Below the pieces are notes generated by a model that made no database searches, was not told the origin of the DNA, and saw only the letters and a program-made list of their open reading frames with translations. From positions 2,399,139 through 2,463,138 of the forward strand of contig OY759266.1 of assembly GCA_963662155.1 (NCBI GenBank): DNA of 64,000 nt, written 5' to 3'. The translations under genes were made by a program, and so were the position numbers. Positions 1 to 12,461 of this stretch are shown piece after piece. The DNA comes from Lamellibrachia columna (lineage: Eukaryota > Annelida > Polychaeta > Sabellida > Siboglinidae). Position 1 is the first letter of the stretch. Each line of letters starts with the position of its first letter.

Positions 1-1
1 C

Positions 2-178
2 GCTATGAAGGACATTAATATTCTAGACCACGAGGAGAACTGGCACAGGAGGAAAATAAAGGAGACGATTAACATCCACAGAAAGAAACCTATACTGAAC
101 CGAGACGTTTGCCAAGAGCTCCCACCAGTCCTACTCCAGCTTGTGTCACATGACATTGGTCATGTGACACATCCGTAA
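2..178 (+). mobile_element. Penelope-like element, C-terminal coding remnant
   Basis: An open frame enters from the left edge and stops at TAA 176-178 after 58 residues. It reads [19 protein letters not shown] and then KKPILNRD. This matches the conserved C-terminal tail of the GIY-YIG endonuclease domain found in Penelope-like retroelements, where a D-x-E-x-N-W-x-x-R-x-x-K-E-x-I-x-I block is followed by a PxLNxD block. Only the end of the element is in the window. The family call rests on motif memory; a GIY-YIG protein of another element class is the alternative. Confidence 0.6.
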
Positions 179-249
179 CTTCAGTCTGCTGAAGAAGACT
201 GTGAGATGCAGTTGAAATATACAGAACGAACACTAAGTTTCTTGAGAGG

Positions 250-575
250 TAATTATGCTTAATATTGATAGAATTATTTTGTTCTCACTTAAGAAAGCTA
301 GCAGAACTAGAGGACGCGAGTAACATTAGTGAAGGAGCAGTATAGATTGGATATCAGGAACTACTCATTCTCACAGAGGACAATCAACGAATGGAGCAAA
401 GTATCTACACATTGTGTAACTGCTAGCAGCGTGAATATGTTTAAAAACAAAATTGACAAATATCTCAGAAGGGAGGGTTAAACAGATGAAACATTGTTGG
501 TCTCTCGATAAGCCAATGGCTTCCTTGTCCATTTGCCATCTGGGGTTTTTGTCTTGGATGGCAATCTTTTAAATC
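250..575 (+). mobile_element. LINE 3' end (copy 1 of a four-copy family)
   Basis: The frame 329-481 ends the reverse-transcriptase polypeptide with LDIRNYSFSQRTINEWSK, then SVNMFKNKIDKYLR, then TAA at 479-481. This is the usual LINE C-terminus (R-x-x-S-FSQR-x-x-NEW ... FKN-x-(I/L)DK). The stretch 485-575, with TCTCGATAAGCCAATGGCTT, is its 3' UTR. The same coding tail and UTR recur at 13120-13460 (-), 39330-39790 (-) and 62130-62335 (+). Upstream part 250-328 is frameshifted. This is a truncated, inactive copy. Confidence 0.75.
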
Positions 576-611
576 TTGTTATACCCTAAATGCTGTTTTT
601 TTTTATTTCAG

Positions 612-787
612 GAATGAACTCGATCGTGATATATGTAGGCCATGAGTTACTCATACATTGCTTTCCCGTGCAGTTCTGGGTGCCAGAGACCCACCCTGCC
701 CGCTTTGCTATGGAGCTCTGGGGTGCCATCTTGTGGGCAGTTGTGGCATTCTGTTTGCATCGCAGTGGCATCTACCTTGCTATCTGA
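612..787 (+). CDS. HGSNAT: Heparan-alpha-glucosaminide N-acetyltransferase, last coding exon
   Basis: HGSNAT is a multi-pass lysosomal membrane enzyme that passes the acetyl group of cytosolic acetyl-CoA to terminal glucosamine of heparan sulfate during its breakdown. After a T-rich tract and acceptor AG (610-611) the exon gives the last two bases of a Gly codon and then MNSIVIYVGHELLIHCFPVQ, ending in a hydrophobic helix (LWGAILWAVVAFCL) and TGA 785-787. Vertebrate HGSNAT ends with the same GMNSI-x-x-YVGHE block and a last transmembrane segment, at the same length to the stop. All upstream exons lie outside the window, and the 5' part of the window is filled by transposon remnants that must sit in the last intron. 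A paralogue of the same acyltransferase family cannot be excluded. Confidence 0.82.
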
Positions 788-1090
788 GTTGGTCAAGCAA
801 CAACAACAGCGTGCAGTCGCCATGCTTCCAGAGTTAACTGTGCCAATATAGCATGTGAAAATAATTATATCAACTGGCTTTACAAAGTTGAATGCTTCTG
901 AACTACCATTGGCTAAATAGGCCAGTATTCAGCCGTTTTCTCCGTGCATGCTGGTAGAAATATCTATTCCCTTGTGTATGATGTCAGTGTAACAGGGAGG
1001 GTAATTGGCTTCAGTGTCAAACAGGTGGGTGAACTGGCTTTGTGAACCCCAGTAAAGGCACCCAGTCTTTTGATTAAAGTCAGCAAGCGA

Positions 1091-1640
1091 GGGTTTCTTA
1101 TTGGTCACAGGCTCTAAAGGTGAGTATTACAGCAGCTAAACTACTGTAAGCTCTAACACAACATTACAGTTTAGTGTTCGTAATGCCTGTTGTAATCATA
1201 GGGTTTCTTATTGGTCACAGGCTCTAAAGGTGAGTATTACAGCAGCTAAACTACTGTAAGCTCTAACACAACATTACAGTTTAGTGTTCGTAATGCCTGT
1301 TGTAATCATAGGGTTTCTTATTGGTCACAGGCTCTAAAGGTGAGTATTACAGCAGCTAAACTACTGTAAGCTCTAACACAACATTACAGTTTAGTGTTCG
1401 TAATGCCTGTTGTAATCATAGGGTTTCTTATTGGTCACAGGCTCTAAAGGTGAGTATTACAGCAGCTAAACTACTGTAAGCTCTAACACAACATTACAGT
1501 TTAGTGTTCGTAATGCCTGTTGTAATCATAGGGTTTCTTATTGGTCACAGGCTCTAAAGGTGAGTATTACAGCAGCTAAACTACTGTAAGCTCTAACACA
1601 ACATTACAGTTTAGTGTTCGTAATGCCTGTTGTAATCATA
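1091..1640. repeat. 110-bp tandem array, 5 identical copies
   Basis: Copies begin at 1091, 1201, 1311, 1421 and 1531, and I see no differences between them. Each contains CACAG, then nine bases GCTCTAAAG, then GTGAGT, i.e. an acceptor-like and a consensus donor-like sequence around a possible 9-nt micro-exon. The perfect identity points to very recent amplification or to an assembly effect. Confidence 0.95.
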
Positions 1641-2505
1641 GGCGTCATAAACCCACCAGTCAGCCCCTCGGGCCATCTGGCATTCAACATTTGTTGGGCT
1701 GCTATAATGTCAGCTGGATGCTGGATAATCGGGTATAAGCTGCAGGCTGTCTGGCATATGTCGAGTCTGGGTCGATTCTATGCCTATTGTTGTATGGAGA
1801 GAGAGCACCAAGTATTCTTGCACTTCAGGATATGAACACTAATGGAGACTGGAAACATGTCTAAAGGTCACTATTTAAATAGGTGTTAACATTTATAATC
1901 TGTCTTCTTGATCCTGCTTTGTATTGTTCTTGTTTTGATGCTAAATGTTAGACGAACACCTTCTAGTTGAATGAGTGGGCAATAGACCGTGTAGAAAACT
2001 CTCCATTGAGGATGTTTATGTGTGTATTAAAATGCATCTAATATCATTCCGCTGCTATTGCTATACGTGTGTTTGTGCATGCATGCGTGCATGTGTGCAT
2101 GCACACAAATATGTATGTTTGTAAAATGCACAGGAATAGACAATGCAATTTAGCAGTGTTGCACTCTTCTGCAAGGCATAGATAAGATGAAGTGAAGTAA
2201 TTCGAGTGAGCAAGGTTGAATGCCCTGTGTTTACTGGTACACATTTTGTACTACAAGAACCTTAAATTTGTTTAAATACGAAATCATTTATAAATTGTTT
2301 CTACATTCAATATAGTGCTCTGCTCTGATCTTTATGGATTATAATGTGCTAAAGGTAAACAAACTGTGCAATCAACACAGGACTAAATGTGACGTGTCTA
2401 ATGTGTCCATTCATAATATGTATATTACAGTATTACAATGACTAATTTTGTCGAATTTGAGAAATGTAAACTTAGAATTTCGTGCAATAAGTCCTTCGAT
2501 AAAAC

Positions 2506-2511
2506 AATAAA
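2506..2511 (+). terminator. Candidate poly(A) signal downstream of HGSNAT
   Basis: AATAAA 1.7 kb after the HGSNAT stop. A second AATAAA lies at 2567-2572. Neither is followed by an obvious long GU-rich element, so which one is used is unclear. Confidence 0.35.
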
Positions 2512-2620
2512 CTGACATATTATGTATTGTTCATGACTGGTCATGTTGACTGTATTTAACAAGTTAAATAAAAGAACGAATCAGAGGGATGTTCTTTACA
2601 CAAAAATACATTTTGTTGTA

Positions 2621-2890
2621 GTGTATGGTGTGACACCATATTACAATGTATGGTGTGACACCATATTACAATGTATGGTGTGACCATATTACAATGTATG
2701 GTGTCACACCATATTACAGTGTATGGTGTCACACCATATTACCATGTATGGTGTCACACCATATTACAATGTATGGTATCACACCGTATTACAATGTATG
2801 GTGTCACATCGTATTACAGTGTATGATGTTACACCATATTACAGTGTATGGTGTCACACCACATTACAGTGTATGGTGTCACACCATATC
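2621..2890. repeat. 25-bp minisatellite with palindromic core, about 11 copies
   Basis: The unit contains TATGGTGTCACACCATA, a 17-base odd palindrome (8-bp arms, one central base), followed by TTACAATG. Every unit can form a hairpin. Short open frames at 2646-2971 are by-products of the repeat. Confidence 0.92.
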
Positions 2891-3187
2891 GTGTGGTCAT
2901 TTTGCATGATTTTGTGGATGTATAAATGTGTATTATCTAGCAGTAAGATGGTCAATTGCTGTTTTTATTAAAGATAAATAATTACATTTACAGCTGTACA
3001 ACTATGTTGTTTTATTTAATTCACATGATTTACAGTTTTAGTGAAAGTAATGTAACAGCTTACAATCTGTTAGATAACATCTACACTGTTGGTGTAGCTA
3101 TACATTCGGTGTAAGATGATAAACTGTTACATTAATTTCTTTTAAAACTAGCTATGATAATGTAAAATACATTGTGAAATGTTGCCG

Positions 3188-4740
3188 TCTAATGGCCACT
3201 ACAATCATTACTGTTTAGTTCTCAGTGTTGATGGTGGATGTCTGATGGCCAATACAATCATCACTGTTCTCAGCGTACAGTAGTGCAGTGTAGTGAATGT
3301 CTGATGGCCAGTACAATCATCACTGTTTTCAGCGTACAGTAGTATTGATAGTGAATGTCTGATGGCCAGTACAATCATCACTGTTCTCAGTGTACAGTAG
3401 TATTGATAGTGGATGTCTGATGGCCAGTACAATCATCACTGTTCTCAGCGTACAGTAGTATTGATGGTGGATGTCTGATGGCCAGTACAATCATCACTGT
3501 TCTCAGCATACAGTAGTGCTGATGGTGAATGTCTGATGGCCAGTACAATCATCTCAGTGTACAGTAGTGTTGATGGTGGATGTCTGATGGCCAGTACAAT
3601 CATCACTGTTCTCAGCGTACAGTAGTGTTGATGGTGGATGTCTGATGGCCAATACAATCATCACTGTTCTCAGCATACAGTAGTGCTGATGGTGAATGTC
3701 TGATGGCCAGTACAATCATCACTGTTCTCAGCGTACAGTAGTGTTGATGGTGGATGTCTGATGGCCAATACAATCATCACTGTTCTCAGCGTACAGTAGT
3801 GCTGATGGTGAATGTCTGGTGGCCAGTACAATCATCACTGTTCTCAGTGTACAGTAGTACTGATGGTGGATGTCTGATGGCCAGTACAATCATCAGTGTT
3901 CTCAGCATACATAGTGCTGATGGTGAATGTCTGGTGGCCAGTACAATCATCACTGTTCTCAGCGTACAGTAGTGTTGATGGTGGATGTCTGATGGCCAAT
4001 ACAATCATCACTGTTCTCAGCGTACAGTAGTATTGATGGTGGATGTCTGATGGCCAATACAATCATCACTGTTCTCAGTGTACAGTAGTATTGATGGTGG
4101 ATGTCTGATGGCCAATACAATCATCACTGTTCTCAGCGTACAGTAGTATTGATGGTGGATGTCTGATGGCCAATACAATCATCACTGTTCTCAGTGTACA
4201 GTAGTATTGATGGTGGATGTCTGATGGCCAGTACAATCATCACTGTTCTCAGCGTACAGTAGTATTGATGGTGGATGTCTGATGGCCAGTACAATCATCA
4301 CTGTTCTCAGTGTACAGTAGTATTGATGGTGGATGTCTGATGGCCAGTACAATCATCACTGTTCTCAGCGTACTGTAGTATTGATGGTGGATGTCTGATG
4401 GCCAGTACAATCATCACTGTTCTCAGCGTACAGTAGTATTGATGGTGGATGTCTGATGGCCAATACAATCATCACTGTTCTCAGTGTACAGTAGTATTGA
4501 TGGTGGATGTCTGATGGCCAGTACAATCATCACTGTTCTCAGCGTACTGTAGTATTGATGGTGGATGTCTGATGGCCAGTACAATCATCACTGTTCTCAG
4601 CGTACAGTAGTATTGATGGTGGATGTCTGATGGCCAGTACAATCATCACTGTTCTCAGCGTACTGTAGTATTGATGGTGGATGTCTGATGGCCAGTACAA
4701 TCATCACTGTTCTCAGCGTACAGTAGTATTGATGGTGAAT
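3188..4740. repeat. 58-bp minisatellite, about 27 copies
   Basis: The unit runs GATGTCTGATGGCCAGTACA, then ATCATCACTGTTCTCAGCGT, then ACAGTAGTATTGATGGTG. Variants alternate CAGTACAA/CAATACAA and CAGCGT/CAGTGT; a few units carry short deletions (3546-3555, near 3908). It lies in the HGSNAT-OGDH intergenic gap. Confidence 0.93.
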
Positions 4741-5640
4741 GTAGCTTTAATAAATACATTTGTAAGACTACTAAACTCTTACACTACCAAGATGAGTATT
4801 CATTTAATGTCATTTTAAATGGTTTCCAATAATTAAGTAGCCATGAAAAAGAGCAGAAGAAAACGTCACGTTCCTTGCAGGGATAACAAATTGTGATGCT
4901 TAAAAAAAATCTAATGAACTGGATTTTCATTTACTTTGTAAAAGCTTACATTGATTTAAACATGTGAGTATAGTTTTGATTATAACAAAACATGCAGTGT
5001 TGCAACTGTTCATGTTTTATTGCTGTATGCAGCAAACATTGTTTTATATAAAATAAAATAAACTATTTGAAAAATCAAGATAATAAAAATACTTAAAACT
5101 ACTTCCTCAACTGATTTAGCCTATCGCAATTCCGGTTCATTGGTGTCCAAATATGCAGTGTGTGAATAGTTTATGTAACATCCGCAGTCGATTTAATAAA
5201 AAAATGCCTATTTTTTTTCAAATCACTGAAAGAATTGATTTTAGTCATTAGATCTGGTAAGGATCAAAATAATGGATATCCAAAATGGTAAACACTGTGT
5301 GGGTCAATGCTGACCATGGGCGTGACCTTCATCCTCTCACCGATCAAATGACAAAGTTAAAAATATTCACAAAGGAAGAACATGATTTTTCAGCATTTCG
5401 ATTTTCACTTCAGTTAATGCATGAACAAGCATTAACTAATTTAATAGTTAATCTGATGATTTCACAAAAAAAACTACATATAAAAGTTGCACAAACGAAC
5501 TAGCATGTTGCAGTAGACACTATGTAGGTTTGTTTTTTTTGCAAAATAAATTTGAAATGAGACTAAACATTTTTTTTATTGATTAAGCGTCTTTTAATAT
5601 ATCCACAAATATAAGCAAGCTAAGTTTGTGGATAGAAAGT
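4741..5640. other. Intergenic, no gene seen; includes a dispersed repeat copy
   Basis: A+T-rich sequence with no coding match. Positions 5118-5290 belong to the small dispersed repeat described separately. The 72-codon frame at 5285-5503 has no recognisable protein features and is probably chance. Confidence 0.5.
5118..5290 (+). repeat. Dispersed repeat R1, copy 1
   Basis: Marked by GTGTGAATAGTTTATGTAAC, then a GCAGTCGATTTAATAAA-like stretch, then a TGATTTTAGTCATTAGATCT-like stretch. The same order of blocks recurs at 24232-24500 (-), 26575-26800 (+), 31430-31680 (+) and 35150-35285 (-). No coding capacity; class unknown (short non-autonomous element). Confidence 0.6.
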
Positions 5641-6257
5641 TTCGATTGATTCCGGTAGGCGTCTCTGCAAGTAATGCATGGGGTATCCCGGTTGGTGCGC
5701 GTCATAGAAATGTCGTCACTACTGCGCGCGTAACTAAGAATAACAGGAATCGGTACTAACCATTAGGAAATCAGCCAATCATACACGACATAACGAATGT
5801 ACTTCAGTCTCAAGGTCGTTGAGGAAATCTATGACGTAATTGGCAAAACGGCCAGAGGTTGCATCTCGCTCGTCGGACTTTCCCGGCGTGAGGTTACAAC
5901 GTATCCGCGTACGATCTAATTGGGACAAGACAACAAAACCAGTAAATCTGAACGAAGCGAACATACCGTCAGATTGCCAACGACTGTGCTGAAGCGATTA
6001 GACCAATTGTTACTGAAAGATTCTGCGGTCTGGTTTAGGGGCACCGTGACCTGGCTGCTTATGAAATCCAACCGACCGACGTCAGATTGACTGACCTGAC
6101 CGGCACTAGCTTTATTTCTAGCGTCATTGACTTTGTGGGTGGCGCAGTTTGATCACAGGAGGTGCGTAAATCACTAGACTGGCTCGCCAAACAAGCCTGA
6201 TTCACATTTAAGAAGAACCACTTTCATTTTTCGCCGAGAGAAAATTATAATCTAACG
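5641..6257 (+). promoter_or_regulatory. OGDH promoter region and 5' UTR, CpG-rich
   Basis: CpG dinucleotides are frequent here, unlike the A+T-rich flanks (for example the GCGCGCGTAAC block near 5722). A CCAAT box sits at 5775-5779. A CRE-like TGACGTAA lies at 5832-5839 and overlaps an inverted CCAAT (ATTGGC, 5838-5843). No clear TATA box is visible, as expected for a housekeeping TCA-cycle gene. The start site of transcription is not determined. Confidence 0.5.
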
Positions 6258-6482
6258 ATGTACCGGCTAACGACATTCGCTGGTCGGATGAGGACAGTCG
6301 TAGCCGCGACCCGGCGAGGATGGGCTCTGGCGCCGTCGGAACGTATGGCGAGGCATTGCTGCCAGGGCAGACGACACTACGGGTCGCCGGCAGCGGCCGA
6401 GCCCTTTCTCAGCGGCAGTTCCGGCATCTATGTGGAGGAGATGTACAACGCCTGGCTCCAAAACCCGGCTTCCGTACACAAG
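6258..6482 (+). CDS. OGDH: OGDH exon 1 (residues 1-75)
   Basis: The ATG at 6258 opens the only frame that runs into AEPFLSGSS and [18 protein letters not shown]; it gives an Arg-rich mitochondrial leader. Donor GTCAGT at 6483. Phase 0 exit. Confidence 0.93.
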
Positions 6483-9400
6483 GTCAGTATAGCGTACATG
6501 ACGTCGCCTGCAGTTGCGTTGCCAGGTAACGCAATTATTACTGCCGTTCTCCGCGGACGCCGTGGCTCCATCACAAGACGTGGTCTCTGCATCAACTGCG
6601 GCAGCCATGGCTCTGCCGGTAGACAGGACGCACCAGTCTGGTACTTGCTGTGTAATCCAAATGCACCCCGTGCAATTACCCCCGAGTATGAAGGTACTTT
6701 GTACTTACTGGTATCCAGGAATTTGTGTTAATTTCAGGTTTGCATGGTTTATGCCTCAAGGTGATAAATACTGGTATAAACCGCAGTATATGCACTCTCG
6801 GCAAAACAGGTTTAATATGACATCAAAACCAACAGAAACTACCCTGTAGCAATAACTAGCCGAGTTGCCCGGTGTGGTATAGAAAAGTGACCCCAAGTAA
6901 CTTTTCTGTATAGAATTGTGACTCCGGGGTCACTTTTCTATAGCAATATGCCCACTGAATTGTGACCCCACTAGTTACAGAATTGTGACCCCATCCTAAA
7001 AGTAGCATGTTAAAATATAATAAGTGGTTAGGAGTTTCCACTGGTAGAAACTGGCAAAATCAGATTTATAATAGTTCCCATCATTGTCTCTGCAAAGACA
7101 AAAACAGGTTTCCACCAGTGGAAAGGCAATCCTTGTTAATTTGGTAAAATGTCCATTACATTTACTATTGTAAATAGTTATACCTTTACAACTACAATGG
7201 CTACACATTATAGCGATGCTAACTGTAAAGCCTTTACAGCACCACATAGGGTGTGTTGCTATGGATATATCTGGGCCCCTGTAGGGCTTGTCCTGGGCAG
7301 CTGTTAGTCCACTGGGCAGAAGGGTTCAGCCCACAGTTACATTTCCCATTGGTAGCCAATGTTAACGTTTTGTATGAATGTAAGAAAATGTGACCGTCAA
7401 CAATTCTAAAACTACCCGCTGTTGTCATCATCCCACTGACATGCTGGTCGAATTTTGTCAAAATTAGACATTTCTAACTCTTGTAATATATCTGTATATT
7501 TGATACCCATCAGTGTTTACCAATATTGGCATGAATTATGGCGCACACATGTCTAGTGGCCCCCAAAAAAACAAATATCCTTCCGATATTATTCCACCTA
7601 TTAAAATCATCTAAAAATGCACTATTTCACTCTCAGCAGCTTCTACCAGCAAACCTGGCAATGTCCCTGCTCAAATGCACTTATGTCAGATCATATGAAT
7701 TTAAAAAAAACTTCTTATATCCAAACTTACCATGCCCTACATTTGTCTGTAACACACCAGGAAGTGTAACTGAAGCATGTCCTGTAGGTTATTTTCTAGG
7801 AGAGTGCAGCATTACCTAGTGGTACACATGTAGCAATAGTCCTTGTCTGTAATAATGATAGATAACATTTGTAAAAAAGTATTAGTAATAGACCCTAAAG
7901 CAATAGATAATGACTTATATATTGCTGCAAACTTACACACAAAATCAGGTTTTACTGCATCCTATTCCAGTTGTTAGCATGTTAGCGTACATCTGGTGGT
8001 AGCCAGGGAGTTGTAAACAATGCACCAGTCAAGCAACCTGAAAAGGCCAGTAGACCAATCAATATATGAGCAGAAACTTCAGAAAATACCTGCCCAATGA
8101 AACAGTACAGGATTAGCAAGCAAATGATACCCATGTTTTGTGTATGGGGAGGCTCGGGGAGGCTATGGATTTCACACTTTCCTAGAACACAGAGAGCACC
8201 TTATCATTAATTTACATCAGACAATAATAGTAATCGCCCAGTAATAGTAATATATCATGGATATCCCTATAATAATAACAAATCAGGATTATTGTAATAC
8301 TAATATGAATACCTTTACCTCAGGTTAAGAAAAACATACATACAAACATGCTGTAAAATATAAATAAGTTAAAATATAATAAATAATGAAATATAAATAA
8401 TCACCAATTGTCAAAATAAAATGCTTTCATCCCTCTAGATCCATTAACAGTATTTATATATCTAGTTAAAGTTACAGAACATCAATGGTTAACATAACCC
8501 ATGTGGGGTACAGTAGTACAATGGTTAGGGCTCAGGACTTATTTGAGCGGACCAGAGTTTGAATCCACCTGCAGCTGTTTCAAAGCTTGGGAACTCGTTC
8601 ACCCGTCTTTGTCTGGGTCTTTCGGATGAGACACTAAAAGCTATTGGTCCCTTCTACCCAATGTCTGTGCCAGGGGAAGTAAAACATCCCACACAGGGAG
8701 TTAATATTTAGTAATATGAAACCTGTTGAGGACCCACAAACACCCTGCACTAGTTGTATGTAGCATAGGCACTGAATGAGCTGCTGCCAAAACTGCAGCT
8801 CTGATATTAGAACAATTCCCAAGCAAAGCGCCACGAGCACCTTGTCTAGTTTCACCAGGATCCAGTGACATCCACCAGCCGTGCAGTTGAATTCTGCATT
8901 GATTATATTCACATATTTTATGAGAGAACACCTGTCTCTGTGAGGCCATTAGTGGTGCCGGATGGAGTGATCATAAAGTTGTCTGGAGCTGTCACTGATT
9001 AGGTTCAGGATGGCTGGTTGCCCAGTAGTTTTAATAAAATTCTGGTAAATTATATTTTACGAATCTGATATATAATATATATACATTTGAGGTGTTGGTT
9101 AGTACCATTTGTTTCTTTATGATTTATAAAATATGTGAGAATCACAATTTTAGTCTAATGTTCATATGAAATTGTTAAATATTGTTTCATGTATTTTGCT
9201 CTAATAGTACTTAATTTTAATATCAGTTGGACATATTTCTACCAACCAAGGGCATGATCATCTAGGATGTGTGATGCATTGAATTTCTCTTATTTTAATA
9301 TTCCCCACGAACATGGTTGCGGTGTGCAGAGAGAAAGGAAAAGACAGAAACATAGCTGGCAAATGTTGCATTCAATAAAAAAAATGTTGCCACAAAACCG

Positions 9401-12400
9401 TTGGCTGTCCAGACACACGTCCACTGCATAAAGGAAAGTTGTGGAAATACGTGAACTTTGACCTACTCCTGGCATCAGTGGTCACCTTGGAAGGCCTGCT
9501 AGTCCAGACCTCATTATGCAATCAATCAGCCTGGTCAGTTAGTAAGCTGTGCATGTATATTGGCTTGGCTTTGTCAATAACACATCATATGGACAGACTA
9601 CTTGTAAACATTACCTTACTGTTGATTGCTAGTCCTACATGCATACCGCGTAATGTCTGTGGCAATACTGCATCAGATATGCCATGCCAGGGTTGTGGAA
9701 AAATAAATTGTTACACACCAATGTTTAAGAAAATCATATATATTGAGAATGCTAGACTTGTTAATGAATTTAATACTATATAACATTACAATTTGTGATA
9801 AATGTGCCGACTTGTTAATTCGAAGTTGGTAGGACCAGGGAAAGCCTTATTATCTGAGTGTTCGAGTTAAATCATGTGTTTACATAACATGTGCATCCTG
9901 CCAGGGCTGGACTCACGGTGATGGATATTCAGGTTATAAAAATTGTACTGTCTAATGTCTGCATTTATTAAATGTAGTTTCACATCTAAAACTAGGCAAC
10001 AATATCGTGCTGCAAATTTGTACAGTCAGCTGATTAACTAATAAGGTTACAATATAATTATACTACAGTTCACTGTATGTACAGGTATGACTCAGATGCC
10101 ACGCCAATATTATGCTGATCCTACAGCCCAATGTTACAAGGTGCTAATTGTGGCTGTAAACTGTACATAATTACTCACAATCTTACAAGTTGTGCACTGA
10201 TGAACCATTGCCTGTTTCACTGGTGGTGTAGTTCCAGTAGGCACAGTTAATTCATTGGCAGAATAATGTGTCTATAAATCTGTGAGTATTAGTGCTGTGC
10301 GTCGTACGCCTGTGTATCAGTATTTTTATGTGGTTTTGTAACTGTGTTAATTTTTTTTATTAAGTCGAACCGGTATGCCATACAATAACAGTGTGTTACA
10401 TCTTCAACTGACTATACTTGAAGCTTCCGAAAGTACATAGAAGTCACCAAAGTTGAACGAAAAGACAAAGAATTCGACACACCATGGTGCACTCAAAGGT
10501 GAACGAAAAGACAAGGAATTCAACACACCATGGTGTGCACAAAGGTGAACGAAAAGACAGGGAATTCGACACACCATGGTGCACACAAAGGTGAATGAAA
10601 AGACAAGGAATTCGACACACCATGGTGTGCACAAAGTTGAACGAAAAGACAAGGAATTCAACACACCATGGTGTGCACAAAGTTGAACGAAAAGACAAGG
10701 AATTCAACACACCATGGTACGCACAATATGTGGTATATCCTTCCACGTGGTGTACGTGTGTCCAGAAGGACAAATCGTATAAGTCGATCAATGGCCTAAT
10801 GCCCAGGCCACAGTGTGGCGCGACTGTTTTATATACATATATATATATATAAAATTTTCGATTGGTCTAGTCTATTTATTACGGCAACATCATCTGCCAG
10901 CCTCTTTGCGTATCAACATGCCACTTAAAAATTGAAGCAAAGCATCAGAAAAAACGTATACCTTACCATATATAAAAAATAAGGTATGTACCACTGTATA
11001 GAGCCATATCGTACACAACACTAGTGAATATACAATGATTGATAAATCAACATCAACCAAATAAACTTGTCATTAATATATAATTATTATATATTGTAGA
11101 TATACTCTGTAGATCGGCTTGTTTCTTTGATCTAAGTAATCTGTTTGACTATGATGAATGTATGTGATACTAAGCTTTGTGCTGAATGTGTAATTTACTA
11201 GGTTATGTTCATGTATGCAGGAGAGTGCAGGCTATGGTAGGACGCAGTAATTGCTAAGTTCCAGTATGTAGGCCTCAGAAATGTGTGCTTGTAATCTTAT
11301 TGGTTAATACAGCAACTGCAAAATTAACTTTTTAACAGGTCTGTCTGCCAGGGGTACAGATGTACCCAGCAGAGTGAAATACTGGGGAGAAACAAGTCTT
11401 CCACCAGGGATGGACTGTTAATGGAAGAAGACATGGGTTGCTAGTGGGAGGTTGTCTCTCCGGGTCTACTGATATTCTCTCTTGATTTCACTTTTGGCAC
11501 TCAATCTGTCTGTATTGATTGACCTATTGCATGGCAATGTAGACAGATTGTCTTGCATTCGTTAGGTACAGACTATTTTTTATATGGTATATACACAGTT
11601 ATTTATGTGATGTGATGATGTGTACTTGGTCAATATAGAAAGGTTGTCGATATGGCAGAAAGGATGTCGATGTGGCAGAAAGGGTGTGTGTGTTTGATAA
11701 GCTGCATTCACACCTACACAACTTAACATGACATTCACACTTGCAAATTAAACTGTTTTGGCTAAAACAGTTTAGTGATAAATCGCGTTCATGTGTGTGT
11801 TTTCCAACAGGATTAGTTAAAACGTTTGAACTAAACCGTTTTAGAGTGTAAGTGTGAATTTTTTAATGTGTGAACTTTTTAATACACGCCCTTCTCCGTT
11901 CATTCTACATGTCCAGTGAATGGGACCTGGCCGTGTTTAGCTGTTTTCATGTGTTAAATCAGACAAACAAGACATGTCATTTACTACCACCAGTGGATCA
12001 GTAGTGATATGTCTACGTTGAATAATCAAGACGTGATTATAAGGAGTGGCCAAGTTATGGCTGATTAGATGAAGGATCAATAGTTAAGAGGAACAGTGGA
12101 GGTGTCTGTGATTGGCCTTTTGTAACCTCAATAAGTGTAGTCAGTGGAGGTGTCAGTGATTGGCCTTACATGATCTCCAAAACTGTAGACAGTGGAGGTG
12201 TCTGTGATTGGCCTTACATGATCTCTAAAAGTGTAGACAATGGAAGTGTCTGTGATTGGTCTTACATGATCTCTAAAAGTGTAGACAATGGAAGTGTCTG
12301 TGATTGGCCTTACATGATCTCTAAAAGTGTAGACAATGGAAGTGTCTGTGATTGGTCTTACTTAACCTATATACATGTAATTTCAATATTACAAATAAAA

Positions 12401-12403
12401 TAC

Positions 12404-12461
<58 letters not shown>

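Larger units (their letters stand above)
788..2580 (+). other. Presumed HGSNAT 3' UTR and downstream flank
   Basis: No gene is seen. The stretch holds the 110-bp tandem array at 1091-1640, an alternating purine-pyrimidine tract near 2060-2110 (GTGCATGCATGCGTGCATG type), and two AATAAA hexamers. How far the HGSNAT transcript extends cannot be fixed from sequence alone. Confidence 0.45.

Noticed and set aside
3188..4740. CRISPR-like regular repeats
   Set aside because: Units are contiguous with no unique spacers, the host is an animal, and no cas gene is present. The same holds for the other arrays.
6258..6731. A 157-codon single-exon protein from the OGDH start
   Set aside because: Homology to OGDH stops exactly at the GTCAGT donor at 6483; the rest is read-through into intron 1.
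8508..8600. tRNA gene
   Set aside because: A and B boxes are present but no acceptor stem or cloverleaf closes; it is a SINE head. The same applies at 45612-45700.
9439..9783. 114-codon frame in OGDH intron 1
   Set aside because: No recognisable domain, no splice context, and base composition like the intron.
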